Shown here one piece after another: positions 45,211-54,270 of a DNA stretch of 64,000 nt. Source of the stretch: Sulfurovum xiamenensis (GTDB lineage: Bacteria > Campylobacterota > Campylobacteria > Campylobacterales > Sulfurovaceae); NCBI RefSeq assembly GCF_030347995.1, contig NZ_JAQIBC010000002.1, positions 62,001 to 126,000 of the forward strand, given 5' to 3'. Numbering within the stretch: position 1 is the stretch's first letter; every line of letters begins with the position of its first letter. The position numbers and the translations under genes are program-made. Below the pieces are notes generated by a model. It made no database searches. It saw only the letters and a program-made list of their open reading frames with translations, and was not told the DNA's origin.

Positions 45211-46611
45211 ATGGCAACAGTAACTTCCCATGGTGCGGCTAAAGTAGTAACCGGCTCCTGTCATTTGCTTGCGATCGAGCACGGACCTCGTATTCTTATT
45301 GATTGTGGTATGTTTCAAGGACCTGAAGAGGACCGAAACTATTCTGCATTTGGTTTTGATCCATCCGAGATAGATTATCTTCTTATCACACATGCGCACC
45401 TTGACCATGTAGGACGCATCCCTAAACTGGTCAAAGAAGGGTTCAGGGGTGTGATCTATGCAACGGAAGCCACACGTGATATTGCTGAAATTATACTCCT
45501 TGACAGTGCCAAGATCATGAAAGAGGATTTTGAGACCAATTATAGAAAAGCACAGCGAAAAGGAAAAGAAGACGAGGTCATGGCACCTTTGTATGATGAA
45601 GATGATGTGGAAGCAGCATTTGATCTTGCTTGGGAATATCCGGAGTATGATAACACGGTTACCATTCTGGATTCTCTTAAGGTGACCTATCGTAATGCAG
45701 GACATATACTTGGTGCCGCATTCATAGAGATCACCTATAAGGAAGACAGTGTAGAGCAGACCATTGTATTTTCCGGAGATATAGGCAATGATAAGAATTT
45801 GGTCATGGAAAATCTAGCAAAGTGTCCCTATGCGAATTATCTCTATGTAGAATCTACCTATGGTGACCGTAACCATAAAGATCTGGATGCGAGTATCGTA
45901 GAGTTCAAACGTGTGATCATCGATACCTTGCGTGATTGGGGTAATGTATTGATCCCTTCATTTGCTGTGGAGCGTACACAAGAGATATTGATCATTTTAA
46001 AAGAGATGCATGACAGAAAAGAATTGCCCCATTGCAAGATCTTTTTAGACAGCCCTATGGCTACACGTGCCACTGAAGTCTATAACAACTACAGTGATCT
46101 TCTCAGTGAGAAGTGTCAGGAGTACAAAAAAAGAGATGGAACGGTGTTTGATTTTGAAAGTCTTATCTATACACCAGATGTAGAAGGGTCCAGAGCCATT
46201 AATGAAGTAGATACCCGTGCCATTATCATAGCAGGGAGTGGTATGTGTACGGGAGGAAGGATCATACATCACTTTAAAAACCGTCTTTGGAATCCTAAAA
46301 ATGCTGTTATATTTGTAGGATATCAGGCGATTGGAACGTTGGGACGTCATATCGTTGATGGTGCACGATGGGTCAAGATATTTAATGAGGATATCTTGAT
46401 CAAAGCAAGTGTGCATACGATCAACGGATTTTCAGCACATGCAGACCAGGAGGGGATTATCAAATGGATATCACAGATGGAGGATCTCTATCGTATCTAT
46501 CTTATACATGGAGAAGAGGACAAACAGACTATATTACGAAGTGTTATTGAAAATGCGCTAGATAAAAAAGCACATATTGTAGAACCTGAAGAAGTGATTT
46601 ATCTGGGATAA
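45211..46611 (+). CDS. Metallo-beta-lactamase/beta-CASP RNA-processing nuclease
   Basis: A 466-residue protein of the CPSF73/YSH1-like bacterial group. THAHLDHVGR supplies zinc ligands, with a later FSGDIGNDKN; the beta-CASP part has GSGMCTGGRIIHHF, GYQAIGTLGRH and FSAHADQEGI. It is predicted to cut RNA 3' ends or mRNA in the cytoplasm. No KH or other RNA-binding domain is attached. AAAGGA precedes the ATG. Confidence 0.9.
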   Translation: MATVTSHGAAKVVTGSCHLLAIEHGPRILIDCGMFQGPEEDRNYSAFGFDPSEIDYLLITHAHLDHVGRIPKLVKEGFRGVIYATEATRDIAEIILLDSAKIMKEDFETNYRKAQRKGKEDEVMAPLYDEDDVEAAFDLAWEYPEYDNTVTILDSLKVTYRNAGHILGAAFIEITYKEDSVEQTIVFSGDIGNDKNLVMENLAKCPYANYLYVESTYGDRNHKDLDASIVEFKRVIIDTLRDWGNVLIPSFAVERTQEILIILKEMHDRKELPHCKIFLDSPMATRATEVYNNYSDLLSEKCQEYKKRDGTVFDFESLIYTPDVEGSRAINEVDTRAIIIAGSGMCTGGRIIHHFKNRLWNPKNAVIFVGYQAIGTLGRHIVDGARWVKIFNEDILIKASVHTINGFSAHADQEGIIKWISQMEDLYRIYLIHGEEDKQTILRSVIENALDKKAHIVEPEEVIYLG

Positions 46612-46623
46612 TATGTGGTTCTC

Positions 46624-46650
46624 CCTCGCTCATCTGTAAAGTGAACGAGG
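46624..46650. terminator. Weak hairpin after beta-CASP gene
   Basis: CCTCG-C-TCA pairs with TGA-A-CGAGG around a 9-base loop between the convergent nuclease gene and the small Lys-rich gene. One mismatch, no immediate T-run. Confidence 0.35.
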
Positions 46651-46667
46651 CGAAGCATCAGGGACTC

Positions 46668-46814
46668 TTATTTTTTCTTTTTTGCTACTTTCTCTGCTTT
46701 TTCTTTTTTCTTATAGTCTTTTATATGCTTCTTAACTTCTTGTTTTAGCTCTTTCTTGAGCATGCTGTCCATTTGTTTTTTAATGTACTTTTTAATTTGT
46801 TTCTTCTCAATCAT
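46668..46814 (-). CDS. 48-residue Lys-rich small protein
   Basis: A short frame with a textbook ribosome site (AAAGGAG seven bases before the ATG). The product has 21 Lys in 48 residues with Glu, Gln and Ile spaced as in one long amphipathic helix, ending in four Lys after VA. No Cys and no signal peptide. It may bind nucleic acid or a ribosome, but that is only suggested by charge. It fills what would otherwise be a 300-base gap between the nuclease gene and nhaA. Confidence 0.65.
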   Translation of the reverse strand: MIEKKQIKKYIKKQMDSMLKKELKQEVKKHIKDYKKKEKAEKVAKKKK

Positions 46815-46915
46815 ACTTTCTCCTTTAATATGTATAGGCTAAGTCTAATCATAACCTTTTTATATGATAGGACAAAAAGACTTTAATATCTATAAAACCT
46901 TTTCTCTTTTCATGA

Positions 46916-48091
46916 TTATGATTTAGCTGTAGTCAGACGTAAGATAAGATATCCTACGATAGCTGAAAGGAATGACCCAAGAAGAATGGCCAACTTGTCT
47001 GCATAGTGATAGATCTGTGTATCATTATAGGCTAGGGTATCGACAAAGAGACTCATGGTAAAACCTATACCTGTGAGGACACTGACCCCATACAGCATGA
47101 TCCAGTTACTCTCTTTGGGTAAAGATGCAAGTCCCATTTTTATAGCTAACCATGAGAAACCGAATACACCCACCTGTTTACCGATAAAAAGACCAAGCAT
47201 GATTCCCAGTGGTACCGTACCGGCCATCTCTTCTATAGAGATACCTTTGAGATCTACTCCTGCATTCACAAAAGCAAAGAGAGGCAAGATCATATAGACC
47301 ACCCAGTTATGAAGATCATATTCCATCTCTTTTGCCATGGAGAAGTCGTTGCCTTCTTTATCTTTAGAGGAGAGAGGGATCATAAAGGCAAGTGCTACAC
47401 CGGCAAGTGTGGCATGGACTCCTGATTTGAGCACGGATACCCATAGAATGATACCCACAACCATATAGGCTGATTTAATGGCTATATTCATACGGTTCAT
47501 CACAAAAAGTACAAAAAGTGCGATCGCTGCAATAGTAATAGACATGGTTGACAGCTCACTGGTGTAAAAGAATGCAATGATCAAAATGGCACCCAAGTCA
47601 TCGATAATAGCCAATGCCATCAAAAATACTTTTAAAGAGACAGGAACCCTTTTCCCCAGTAAAGATAAAATACCTAAGGCAAATGCTATATCTGTAGCAG
47701 TAGGGATCGCCCACCCATTCATAGAAAAATCTTCACCTCTATTGAATGCGATGAAAATTAAAGCAGGTACGAGCATACCACCCAGTGCAGCGATACCCGG
47801 CAAAGTGATCTGTGAGAGTGAAGAGAGATGACCTTCTCTCACTTCACGTTTAATTTCAAGACCTATAACGAGAAAGAATACGGCCATGAGTCCGTCATTG
47901 ACCCATAAAAGGAGCGGTTTGGCTATCTGGAGATCACCAAAGCGTATTTCAACCGGCGTATGTAAAAAACTTGTATAGAATGATGACATAAAAGAATTTT
48001 GCAGCAGCAATGCTAGAATAGTGGCAATGATCAGTAAAATCCCTGCGGATGATTCTTTTTTGATGAAATCCTGAAGAAACTGTGTGAACAT
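46916..48091 (-). CDS. nhaA: Na+/H+ antiporter NhaA
   Basis: A 391-residue antiporter of about twelve helices. VIGLEIKREVREGHLSS and the ion-binding Asp pair in LAIIDDLGAILIIAFFYTS are the family hallmarks, and VHATLAGVALAFMIP marks the second inverted helix. It exports Na+ in exchange for protons, in keeping with a marine or saline life. Confidence 0.96.
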   Translation of the reverse strand: MFTQFLQDFIKKESSAGILLIIATILALLLQNSFMSSFYTSFLHTPVEIRFGDLQIAKPLLLWVNDGLMAVFFLVIGLEIKREVREGHLSSLSQITLPGIAALGGMLVPALIFIAFNRGEDFSMNGWAIPTATDIAFALGILSLLGKRVPVSLKVFLMALAIIDDLGAILIIAFFYTSELSTMSITIAAIALFVLFVMNRMNIAIKSAYMVVGIILWVSVLKSGVHATLAGVALAFMIPLSSKDKEGNDFSMAKEMEYDLHNWVVYMILPLFAFVNAGVDLKGISIEEMAGTVPLGIMLGLFIGKQVGVFGFSWLAIKMGLASLPKESNWIMLYGVSVLTGIGFTMSLFVDTLAYNDTQIYHYADKLAILLGSFLSAIVGYLILRLTTAKS

Positions 48092-48165
48092 GATTTTTAA
48101 CCCTTTGTTATCAATTGGATTATTCTAGCTAAAATTTACTAATCAAAATAAATAGTTGGTTAATA

Positions 48166-48194
48166 TTGACAATTATATGAGAATGAACTAGAAT
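48166..48194 (+). promoter_or_regulatory. Sigma-70-type promoter before the 48215 gene
   Basis: TTGACA (48166-48171), 17-base spacer, TAGAAT (48189-48194), 20 bases before the start codon. Confidence 0.6.
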
Positions 48195-48214
48195 AAGAAC
48201 AAAGGAGTTATGAG

Positions 48215-48409
48215 ATGAAAAAGAATATAGAAGAAGTCATAGAGCATGTGCAAAAATCAACTGAAGTATCTGAAGAGAATAAACCATTGATCTTAGAGAA
48301 ACTCAAAGAGTGGAAAGAAGAGGATGATGCTATTGCAGAGGTCTCTGTACGGTTTGAAAACTGGTGGATTGAGATGGAACCTATCTTTGCTGAACTGGGT
48401 TGGATATAA
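48215..48409 (+). CDS. Small helical protein (DUF4404-like, tentative)
   Basis: A 64-residue acidic protein: two predicted helices, the first with EEVIEHVQKSTEVSEENKPL, the second with DDAIAEVSVRFENWWIEM. The spacing recalls DUF4404 proteins, but I am not sure. GGAG precedes the ATG, and a good promoter lies upstream. It is followed at once by another small gene. Confidence 0.65.
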   Translation: MKKNIEEVIEHVQKSTEVSEENKPLILEKLKEWKEEDDAIAEVSVRFENWWIEMEPIFAELGWI

Positions 48410-48410
48410 A

Positions 48411-48608
48411 TTGGTGGAAATATATACACAATATACCTATGAAAAAAGATGGCAGAAAACCAGTGAAAAAGATGCACTTCGTATGATAGCAGAAGAGATG
48501 CCTGAAACAGATCCAGAGTCTACTTTAAAGTATATCATCTCGCAGATTGAAAAGGGAAAGATCATTACTCTGGGTGAGTGCAGGTTTAGTTCCAAAGCTA
48601 TATCATAG
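48411..48608 (+). CDS. Small hypothetical protein, non-ATG start
   Basis: About 64-65 residues starting at TTG 48411 or GTG 48414, immediately after the preceding stop; translational coupling is likely because no strong ribosome site is present. Key stretch: YEKRWQKTSEKDALRMIAEEM. No family recognised. A longer frame start inside the preceding gene is judged false. Confidence 0.5.
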   Translation: MVEIYTQYTYEKRWQKTSEKDALRMIAEEMPETDPESTLKYIISQIEKGKIITLGECRFSSKAIS

Positions 48609-48651
48609 ATTATTTTATAGCTAAAACATATATCCTTAAAAGGAGAGTTTT

Positions 48652-49086
48652 ATGAAAGATTTTATGAGTGAGGTCGCTGTTCTTTTTTCTTATCCTAAAA
48701 ATCTCATTATATTAGCCATTAGACTGATCTTGTCCTACGGATTTGCCACACCGGCTTTACTTAAGATCAATAACCTGGAAGATACGGTAACATGGTTTGA
48801 CAGTATGTCTATACCTCTACCCTTTTTATCGACCTATCTCGTTTCAAGCATTGAAACCATAGGTATTATCCTTTTGTTTTTAGGACTTTTTACCCGTTAT
48901 ATCTCTATTTTACTTTCGTGTGTGATGGTGGGTGCCATATTTTTCGTCCATATAGAAAATGGTTTTTCTGTTGCAGATAATGGATTCGAAATACCACTTT
49001 ACTATCTACTTTTTCTTGTCTTCCTTGCCACTTTTGGTGCAGGCAAATATAGTTTAGACAGAGTTTTGTTTAAGGATGCCAGATGA
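48652..49086 (+). CDS. DoxX-family membrane protein
   Basis: A 144-residue protein with four membrane helices and the DoxX pattern: an early Arg in helix 1 (IRLILSYGFATPALLKI), a SIETIGIILLFLGLFTR turn, and GAGKYSLDR at the end. DoxX relatives take part in sulfur or redox reactions at the membrane, but many are uncharacterised. It overlaps the next flavoprotein gene by 4 bases (ATGA). Confidence 0.85.
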   Translation: MKDFMSEVAVLFSYPKNLIILAIRLILSYGFATPALLKINNLEDTVTWFDSMSIPLPFLSTYLVSSIETIGIILLFLGLFTRYISILLSCVMVGAIFFVHIENGFSVADNGFEIPLYYLLFLVFLATFGAGKYSLDRVLFKDAR

Positions 49087-50813
49087 CTAAAGAAAATCTA
49101 TTCTCCTATTTTCCTCTTTTTTCTTCAGATTGGGGTGTGTTCATTAAACTATTACTCATTATATTGATACTGGTGCTTATCAATATCGCAATTTATGATA
49201 GATTTATACAAAGAAAAAACCAACTTCTGATTAATTTTCCTCTTATAGGACGTATGAGATATCTTTTTTATATGTTACGGAACCCAATGCGTCAATATTT
49301 TGGTGATGAGACATTTTATGATTCTTTTGAAAAAATTGATTGGATCAATAAAGTGTCACATGGAGAAAACCCTTATTTGTCCTTTTCCCCTTCAAATCCT
49401 TACGGTAATCAAAAATCACTTTTTAGACATGCCAATTTTGTCAATGAACTGCATGAAGTACAAGCTGAGTTTTCCGTACGATTTGGTGAAAATAGAAAAA
49501 TACCCTTTGAAAGTAAAAGTATCATAGGCAGATCAGCTATGAGTGATGGGGCGGTATCACCGGAGGGAACACGCGCTTATGCTCGTGGTGCTTTTAATGG
49601 ACAGTTTCCTATCAATACGGGGGAGGGCGGTTTGACCTCTAACTTCCTTGCAACACTCAACCTCAAGGATTGTGAAAATTCTTATCTTGAGATGAAAGAG
49701 GGAACATGGTTCGCCAAGTCTATCTATAGAATAATGAGATTCTTTACCAATAGAGAAGTGTCTCAACGCCTTTATAGACATATGGTCGTACGACAAAAAG
49801 ATAGAGGGTCTTTTATATTTGATAGAACCAGATTGGTCTATTTTCGCATTAATTGGCATAGTCCCTTAGAGTCATTTCCCGAATCCATATCCGAAGGTAT
49901 ACCGGATATTACGTTCCAGATGGGAAGCGGCCTGTATGGTGTAAGAGATGAGGAGGGGAATTTCAGTGATGACCTTTACCAAAAAGTGATGCGTTTCTGT
50001 CGTATGACCGAAGTAAAACTGGCACAGGGGGCAAAACAGACAGGAGGTAAGCTTCTTGCAACGAAGGTCAGTGATGATATTGCTTACTATAGAGGTGTTC
50101 CTGCCCATAAAGACCTGGTAAGCCCTAACCGTTTTCCTTATGCTACCGATATGGAGACATTTTTTGACTTTATTGAACGCTTACAGAAGTTATCCGATAA
50201 ACCAGTAGGTTTTAAGATCGTTATCTCATCACGAGAGAATTTTGAGACCTATGCGAAAGCGCTGAAAAACAGAGTCTCAGAGGGGAAAGATATTGCTGAT
50301 TTTATTACGATTGATGGTGGGGATGGTGGTTCAGCAACTGCACCGTTGGAGATGATGAGTAAAATAGGTCTACCGATACGTGAAGCACTCCTTATAGTCA
50401 ATCAAGTGCTCAACGAGTATGAACTCAGAGAGCATATTAAGATCATAGCGAGTGAGAAGGTACTGACACCTGATGATGTCGTTGATCTGCTTTGTCATGG
50501 TGCTGATTTTATCAATATTGCCAGAGGTTTTATGATCGCAGCAGGTTGTATACGTGCGAGAGAGTGTAGTGGTGCAAACGGTAGAGACTGTCCTGTCGGG
50601 CTTAATACCATGAATGAAGCCAAAAGAAGTAAATATCTTGTCATTGAAAAATCAAAGCACATCGCATTCTATCATCATCAACTCCTTCATGGTGTACGTA
50701 CACTGCTTGCCGTAATGGGTAAGAGACACATCGATGAGCTCAGTATGGATGATGTTATACTGCGTTCTATCAAAAAAGAGACGAATCAACCCTACTGTTC
50801 AACTAAAGTATAA
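49083..50813 (+). CDS. Membrane-anchored FMN-binding glutamate-synthase-family protein
   Basis: A 576-residue protein with one N-terminal membrane helix (~18-38) and a glutamate-synthase domain-2 barrel. ITIDGGDGGSATAPLEMM is the FMN-binding core, and C-x-x-x-x-x-C followed by GRDCPVGLNT resembles the [3Fe-4S] Cys set of GltB. No glutaminase domain is present, so it is not a full glutamate synthase; the electron donor and substrate are unknown. Coupling to DoxX suggests a membrane-side redox role. Confidence 0.87.
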   Translation: MTKENLFSYFPLFSSDWGVFIKLLLIILILVLINIAIYDRFIQRKNQLLINFPLIGRMRYLFYMLRNPMRQYFGDETFYDSFEKIDWINKVSHGENPYLSFSPSNPYGNQKSLFRHANFVNELHEVQAEFSVRFGENRKIPFESKSIIGRSAMSDGAVSPEGTRAYARGAFNGQFPINTGEGGLTSNFLATLNLKDCENSYLEMKEGTWFAKSIYRIMRFFTNREVSQRLYRHMVVRQKDRGSFIFDRTRLVYFRINWHSPLESFPESISEGIPDITFQMGSGLYGVRDEEGNFSDDLYQKVMRFCRMTEVKLAQGAKQTGGKLLATKVSDDIAYYRGVPAHKDLVSPNRFPYATDMETFFDFIERLQKLSDKPVGFKIVISSRENFETYAKALKNRVSEGKDIADFITIDGGDGGSATAPLEMMSKIGLPIREALLIVNQVLNEYELREHIKIIASEKVLTPDDVVDLLCHGADFINIARGFMIAAGCIRARECSGANGRDCPVGLNTMNEAKRSKYLVIEKSKHIAFYHHQLLHGVRTLLAVMGKRHIDELSMDDVILRSIKKETNQPYCSTKV

Positions 50814-50844
50814 ATACTTCCTCTTTATAAAGTGTGATATCTTG

Positions 50845-50877
50845 TTTCACACTTTCTTCATACTTCTATTTTATACT
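50845..50877 (+). promoter_or_regulatory. Direct-repeat promoter (regulon site 1)
   Basis: TTTCACACTT (50845-50854) and CTTCATACTT (50856-50865) are direct repeats 11 bases apart; six bases later comes TATACT (50872-50877). The same arrangement precedes the genes at 53871 and 54344. Confidence 0.7.
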
Positions 50878-50913
50878 GCTTTCGTAATTAATACATATTC
50901 TAAAAGGATTAAC

Positions 50914-51483
50914 ATGAATAAGAATACTATTAAAGATAGAAGAAGTTTTTTAACTAAAATGTTGGTTGCAGGTGCAAGTGGTGTAACATTACTTTCATCT
51001 TCAGCTTATGCAAAAAAAGAGACTACGGATACTACTGTTGTATTGACTGAAGATCAAAAAGATATGCTCTTCTATATATACCAGGAAGAAAAGGTCGCTA
51101 GAGATGTATATATTACTTTAGGTAATATCTATACAGATGAAAATACTTTTGCCTCGATTCAGGTATCAGAACAGAGACATATGGATTCGGCAAGAGAACT
51201 TTGTGAAAAATATGGTGTGGATACTTCAGGTGTAGATGAAGATGCTGTAGGAAGCTTTGTATTGCCTGTACTGCAAGAGCTCTATGATACCTGTGTGAGT
51301 GAAGGTGAAGAAACACTTCTTGACGCACTCAAAATAGGCGAATTAATCGAATATACTGACATAGAAGATCTGGAACATGCGGCTGAAGGTATGCCAGAAG
51401 ATGTAGTCTCTGTATTTGAAAGCCTTAAAGAAGGTAGTTTAAGTCACCTTGATGCATTTCAGGCAGCGATTGAAAGAGTATAA
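50914..51483 (+). CDS. DUF2202 ferritin-like exported protein (Tat signal)
   Basis: A 189-residue protein. The start at 50914 follows AAAAGGA and gives a twin-arginine signal (DRRSFLTKMLVAGASG, cleavage near AYA-K). The mature part is a DUF2202 helical bundle, with EEKVARDVY and SEQRHMDS carrying Glu and His at ferritin-like metal positions. It is probably exported folded with a metal. It is driven by regulon site 1, which links it to the nearby two-component system. The next gene starts 3 bases after the stop. Confidence 0.87.
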   Translation: MNKNTIKDRRSFLTKMLVAGASGVTLLSSSAYAKKETTDTTVVLTEDQKDMLFYIYQEEKVARDVYITLGNIYTDENTFASIQVSEQRHMDSARELCEKYGVDTSGVDEDAVGSFVLPVLQELYDTCVSEGEETLLDALKIGELIEYTDIEDLEHAAEGMPEDVVSVFESLKEGSLSHLDAFQAAIERV

Positions 51484-51486
51484 TCT

Positions 51487-51912
51487 ATGATGTTAAAAAA
51501 CAGTAGCAAGACGTACTCACTGTTAGAGCCTAAAGATATACTCAGTGTTTACTATACATCATTATATAGTGGTGATCTCTCAACGATCAAAGAGTTGATG
51601 ACACCAGAGTCATATATGATGACTCTGGAAACGTTTGGTTTAAGATTATCATTGAGAGACCCAGAGTTCAAGTCACATTTAAAAGTGATAGGAAAAGATG
51701 CAGATGCATTGAGTGAAGTCGAACATAAACTCTCTTATGATCTTATTTCCAGAAAAAAGTCGCCTGTGATCAAAATGAAGTCTGTATCATGGAACGGTGA
51801 AGAACGACAGACCATTAACTATACAGAAGATGGTAAAATAAAGAAACTCTATTTTTCAAAAGAGAAAGATGGCTGGAAGATCAACTACTATGCCGGACGT
51901 AAAGTCGCGTAA
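51487..51912 (+). CDS. Hypothetical protein, NTF2-like fold possible
   Basis: A 141-residue cytoplasmic-looking protein. The opening (PKDILSVYYTSLYSGDLSTIKELM) and closing strands (IKKLYFSKEKDGWKINYYAG) recall SnoaL/DUF4878-type NTF2-like proteins, but the match is weak. It is in operon with the DUF2202 gene and convergent with the sensor kinase. Confidence 0.6.
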   Translation: MMLKNSSKTYSLLEPKDILSVYYTSLYSGDLSTIKELMTPESYMMTLETFGLRLSLRDPEFKSHLKVIGKDADALSEVEHKLSYDLISRKKSPVIKMKSVSWNGEERQTINYTEDGKIKKLYFSKEKDGWKINYYAGRKVA

Positions 51913-51923
51913 ATACTTACATC

Positions 51924-53090
51924 TTATTTATTAAATTTTTGTTCTGGCCATACCAGTCTAAATGTACTCCCTTTTTTAGGCTCTGACTCCAGTTCGATCT
52001 TTATATGATACTCTTTACAGATCTGATTCACTATATCCAATCCCACACCAAATCCGCCATGTAAACTGTTCGTGGATTTAAAACGATCAAAGATACTTTT
52101 TTGATCTTCTTTTGAAATACCGATGCCATTATCTTTTACAGAGAAATAGTTCTCAGTCAAACTTACTTCGATCTCACCGTTTTTTTTAGAGAACTTTATC
52201 GCATTTGAGAGAAGGTTGTCTATAAGCAAGATAAGTTTTCGTTGATCCATATAGATCGTCTTGGGTTGTAATGCAGTGCTGACCTTTAGCCCTTTAAACT
52301 GTATGAGTGTATCCATATACTTGATTCTTTCAAGGATCACCTCTTTGACATCTATTGGTGTGTCTTCATACTCTATATAGTCATGAAAAGAAGCAAAAGA
52401 GAGGTCTCGGTAAAGACTGGAGAGGGTTTTGGTTGCGATATCTATACGATCAAGTGAGCGAATCTGTTTTGCATCGAGATTGTGTTTGTCCATATGTTCA
52501 TAGCTCATGAGTATCGTACTGATGGGAGTATTCATCTCATGGGTGGCATCTTTCATGAATTTGGTGAGAGAGGCGATGGATCTTTTGATGGGAGATAACA
52601 TGATCTTGGCCAAGAGAAGTGCGACAAAAAGTATAAAAATAAATCCATAAAAAGCTATGAGAGTGATCTCTTCAAGGATCTCATTTAACTGTTGTACATC
52701 AAGAGGTTTCTTGATCACTATGTATTTAACATCAAGATACTCTTTGTAGAGTGTCTCTACAAGATAGTATTCGTCATCATCGGCATAGAAGAGTTTGGAA
52801 AAATCAATATCATCCATGAATGTGGAAGCGAGGAGTTCTCTTTCGTTATCATAGAGTGCGATGTCATACCCCTCTTCATAAAAAGTGAATTGCTCACTTT
52901 TGTTCATATGGTAGTATTCCAACTGTGCATTGATACTTCTCGCTTTGTATCGCATTTCCAAATGCATCTTCTCGATCAAAGCATTCTTACGGTCTATATA
53001 ATAAAGATACCCCACCCATGTGGCTAAAATACTGAGTGACCCCAGGTAGACCACCATGAAAATAATGACACTTTTGGTACTAGCCTTCAT
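51924..53090 (-). CDS. Sensor histidine kinase
   Basis: A 388-residue kinase: membrane helix ~8-28, periplasmic sensor ~29-135 of unknown type, second helix ~140-162, no clear HAMP, then the phospho-acceptor H184 in ATHEMNTPIS, the N box LLSNAIKF, VKDNGIGIS and GGFGVGLDIV. Its start overlaps the response-regulator stop by one base (both at 53090), so the pair is one operon. The three repeat promoters around it mark likely targets. Confidence 0.93.
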   Translation of the reverse strand: MKASTKSVIIFMVVYLGSLSILATWVGYLYYIDRKNALIEKMHLEMRYKARSINAQLEYYHMNKSEQFTFYEEGYDIALYDNERELLASTFMDDIDFSKLFYADDDEYYLVETLYKEYLDVKYIVIKKPLDVQQLNEILEEITLIAFYGFIFILFVALLLAKIMLSPIKRSIASLTKFMKDATHEMNTPISTILMSYEHMDKHNLDAKQIRSLDRIDIATKTLSSLYRDLSFASFHDYIEYEDTPIDVKEVILERIKYMDTLIQFKGLKVSTALQPKTIYMDQRKLILLIDNLLSNAIKFSKKNGEIEVSLTENYFSVKDNGIGISKEDQKSIFDRFKSTNSLHGGFGVGLDIVNQICKEYHIKIELESEPKKGSTFRLVWPEQKFNK

Positions 53091-53764
53091 CAGTCTGAAG
53101 TTTCCATTTCAAACCTGTAACCAAGACCTCTAAGGTTCTGTATCATATCTTTGGTCAGGTGTTTTCTAAGATTTTTTATATGTGCCCTTAGAGATTCAGC
53201 TGAGGCTGTTTCATCATAGTCCCAAAGTACATCATACAGACTTTCAAATGTGACGACCTCATTGGGATGTTTCAAAAAGTGTTTAAGCAGTTTAAGTTCT
53301 TTTTGCGGCAGAGAAACACTCTCTCCACCTGTATGGAGTAATTCTGTATCTATATCAAAAGTGATATCTTTATCTATCTGTATCATGTTAGAACGTTTTT
53401 GTGCAAAAGAACGCTTCTGGATGTTTTTAATACGTAAAAGAAGTTCGGTAAGTTCGAAAGGTTTTTTGAGGTAATCATCTGCACCGCTTTCAAAGCCTTG
53501 TGATACATCCTCTATGTCATTGAGAGATGTGACAAATATCGTAGGGGTGGCATCACCATTGTCTCGCAGTGTTTTCAATAGATCAAAACCTTTGATCGCA
53601 GGCACATTGACATCGAAGATATAGAGGTCATACTGTGTCTCATAGGCTCTATTCAGTGCTTCTTCCCCATCATAGACAAGGTCTAGCTCAAAATCATTGT
53701 CTTCAAGATACTCTGACATGATATCGGCCAAACCTATATCGTCTTCCAATAATAAAATTTTCAT
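53090..53764 (-). CDS. OmpR-family response regulator
   Basis: About 224 residues: receiver with EDD at the start, phospho-acceptor Asp in YIFDVNVP (D51), Lys in LKKPFEL, then a winged-helix DNA-binding domain ending in RGLGYRFE. The start at 53764 has AGGAG five bases before; an in-frame GTG at 53770 is less good. OmpR-type proteins bind direct repeats about 10-11 bases apart, the very spacing found in three neighbouring promoters. Confidence 0.94.
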   Translation of the reverse strand: MKILLLEDDIGLADIMSEYLEDNDFELDLVYDGEEALNRAYETQYDLYIFDVNVPAIKGFDLLKTLRDNGDATPTIFVTSLNDIEDVSQGFESGADDYLKKPFELTELLLRIKNIQKRSFAQKRSNMIQIDKDITFDIDTELLHTGGESVSLPQKELKLLKHFLKHPNEVVTFESLYDVLWDYDETASAESLRAHIKNLRKHLTKDMIQNLRGLGYRFEMETSD

Positions 53765-53787
53765 CGGCACTCCTGATATTTACTATG

Positions 53788-53793
53788 ATTATA
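53788..53793 (-). promoter_or_regulatory. Putative -10 box of response-regulator/kinase operon
   Basis: TATAAT on the minus strand about 24 bases before the regulator start; the direct repeats at 53814-53834 lie just upstream of it, so self-control is possible. Confidence 0.5.
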
Positions 53794-53813
53794 ACATACT
53801 CAGGAAAAGAGTT

Positions 53814-53846
53814 TTTCATACTTCTTTCATACTTTTTTACTATAAT
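53814..53846 (+). promoter_or_regulatory. Direct-repeat promoter (regulon site 2)
   Basis: Two identical TTTCATACTT repeats (53814-53823, 53825-53834), 11 bases apart, then six bases and TATAAT (53841-53846). This is the cleanest of the three copies. Confidence 0.78.
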
Positions 53847-53870
53847 AAACAAAAATTGAGTAAGGTGCTA

Positions 53871-54260
53871 ATGATGAAATGTAAATATATACTTCCTACA
53901 CTTTGTATATTTGGCGCCATGTCACTTCATGCAGAGGAGAAAGGATTAGGGAATATCCTTCAACAAGCAGGTCAGAAGAAAGCACTGACCAAACCTGAGC
54001 CTCAAAAGAAACCTTCTAAAAAGAAGAAACGTTTTGTATTTAAAGATGAATATAAATCAAATGGTATAGGATCTGGAAATGAAGCTGCGGCCGAAAAAAA
54101 ATCAGAAAGTTATGACTATGACAACAGATCAAGGTTTAAATTCAAATTCAATGATGGTTCGGCACAGGGTAACTTCATGAGTGGATATGGTGGTAATTCA
54201 GGCATGGGAGGATCCATGGGTGGTGGATCAGGTAGCGGTGGCGGAGGAGGTCGAAGATAG
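53871..54260 (+). CDS. Small exported basic protein with Gly-rich Arg-ended tail
   Basis: 129 residues from ATG 53871 (a second ATG follows at once; AAGG upstream). Signal peptide ending near LHA-EE, a Lys/Pro-rich middle (PQKKPSKKKKRF), then FKFKFNDGS and a tail of Gly, Ser and Met ending GGGGGRR. No family is recognised. It shares the Gly-Arg/His end and promoter type with the gene at 54344. Likely periplasmic or surface-exposed and disordered. Confidence 0.75.
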   Translation: MMKCKYILPTLCIFGAMSLHAEEKGLGNILQQAGQKKALTKPEPQKKPSKKKKRFVFKDEYKSNGIGSGNEAAAEKKSESYDYDNRSRFKFKFNDGSAQGNFMSGYGGNSGMGGSMGGGSGSGGGGGRR

Positions 54261-54270
54261 ACCTCTTTTA

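Noticed and set aside
50734-50913. Extended N terminus of the DUF2202 protein
   Set aside because: It would run inside the flavoprotein gene and over the promoter; the ATG at 50914 has a ribosome site and opens a Tat signal.
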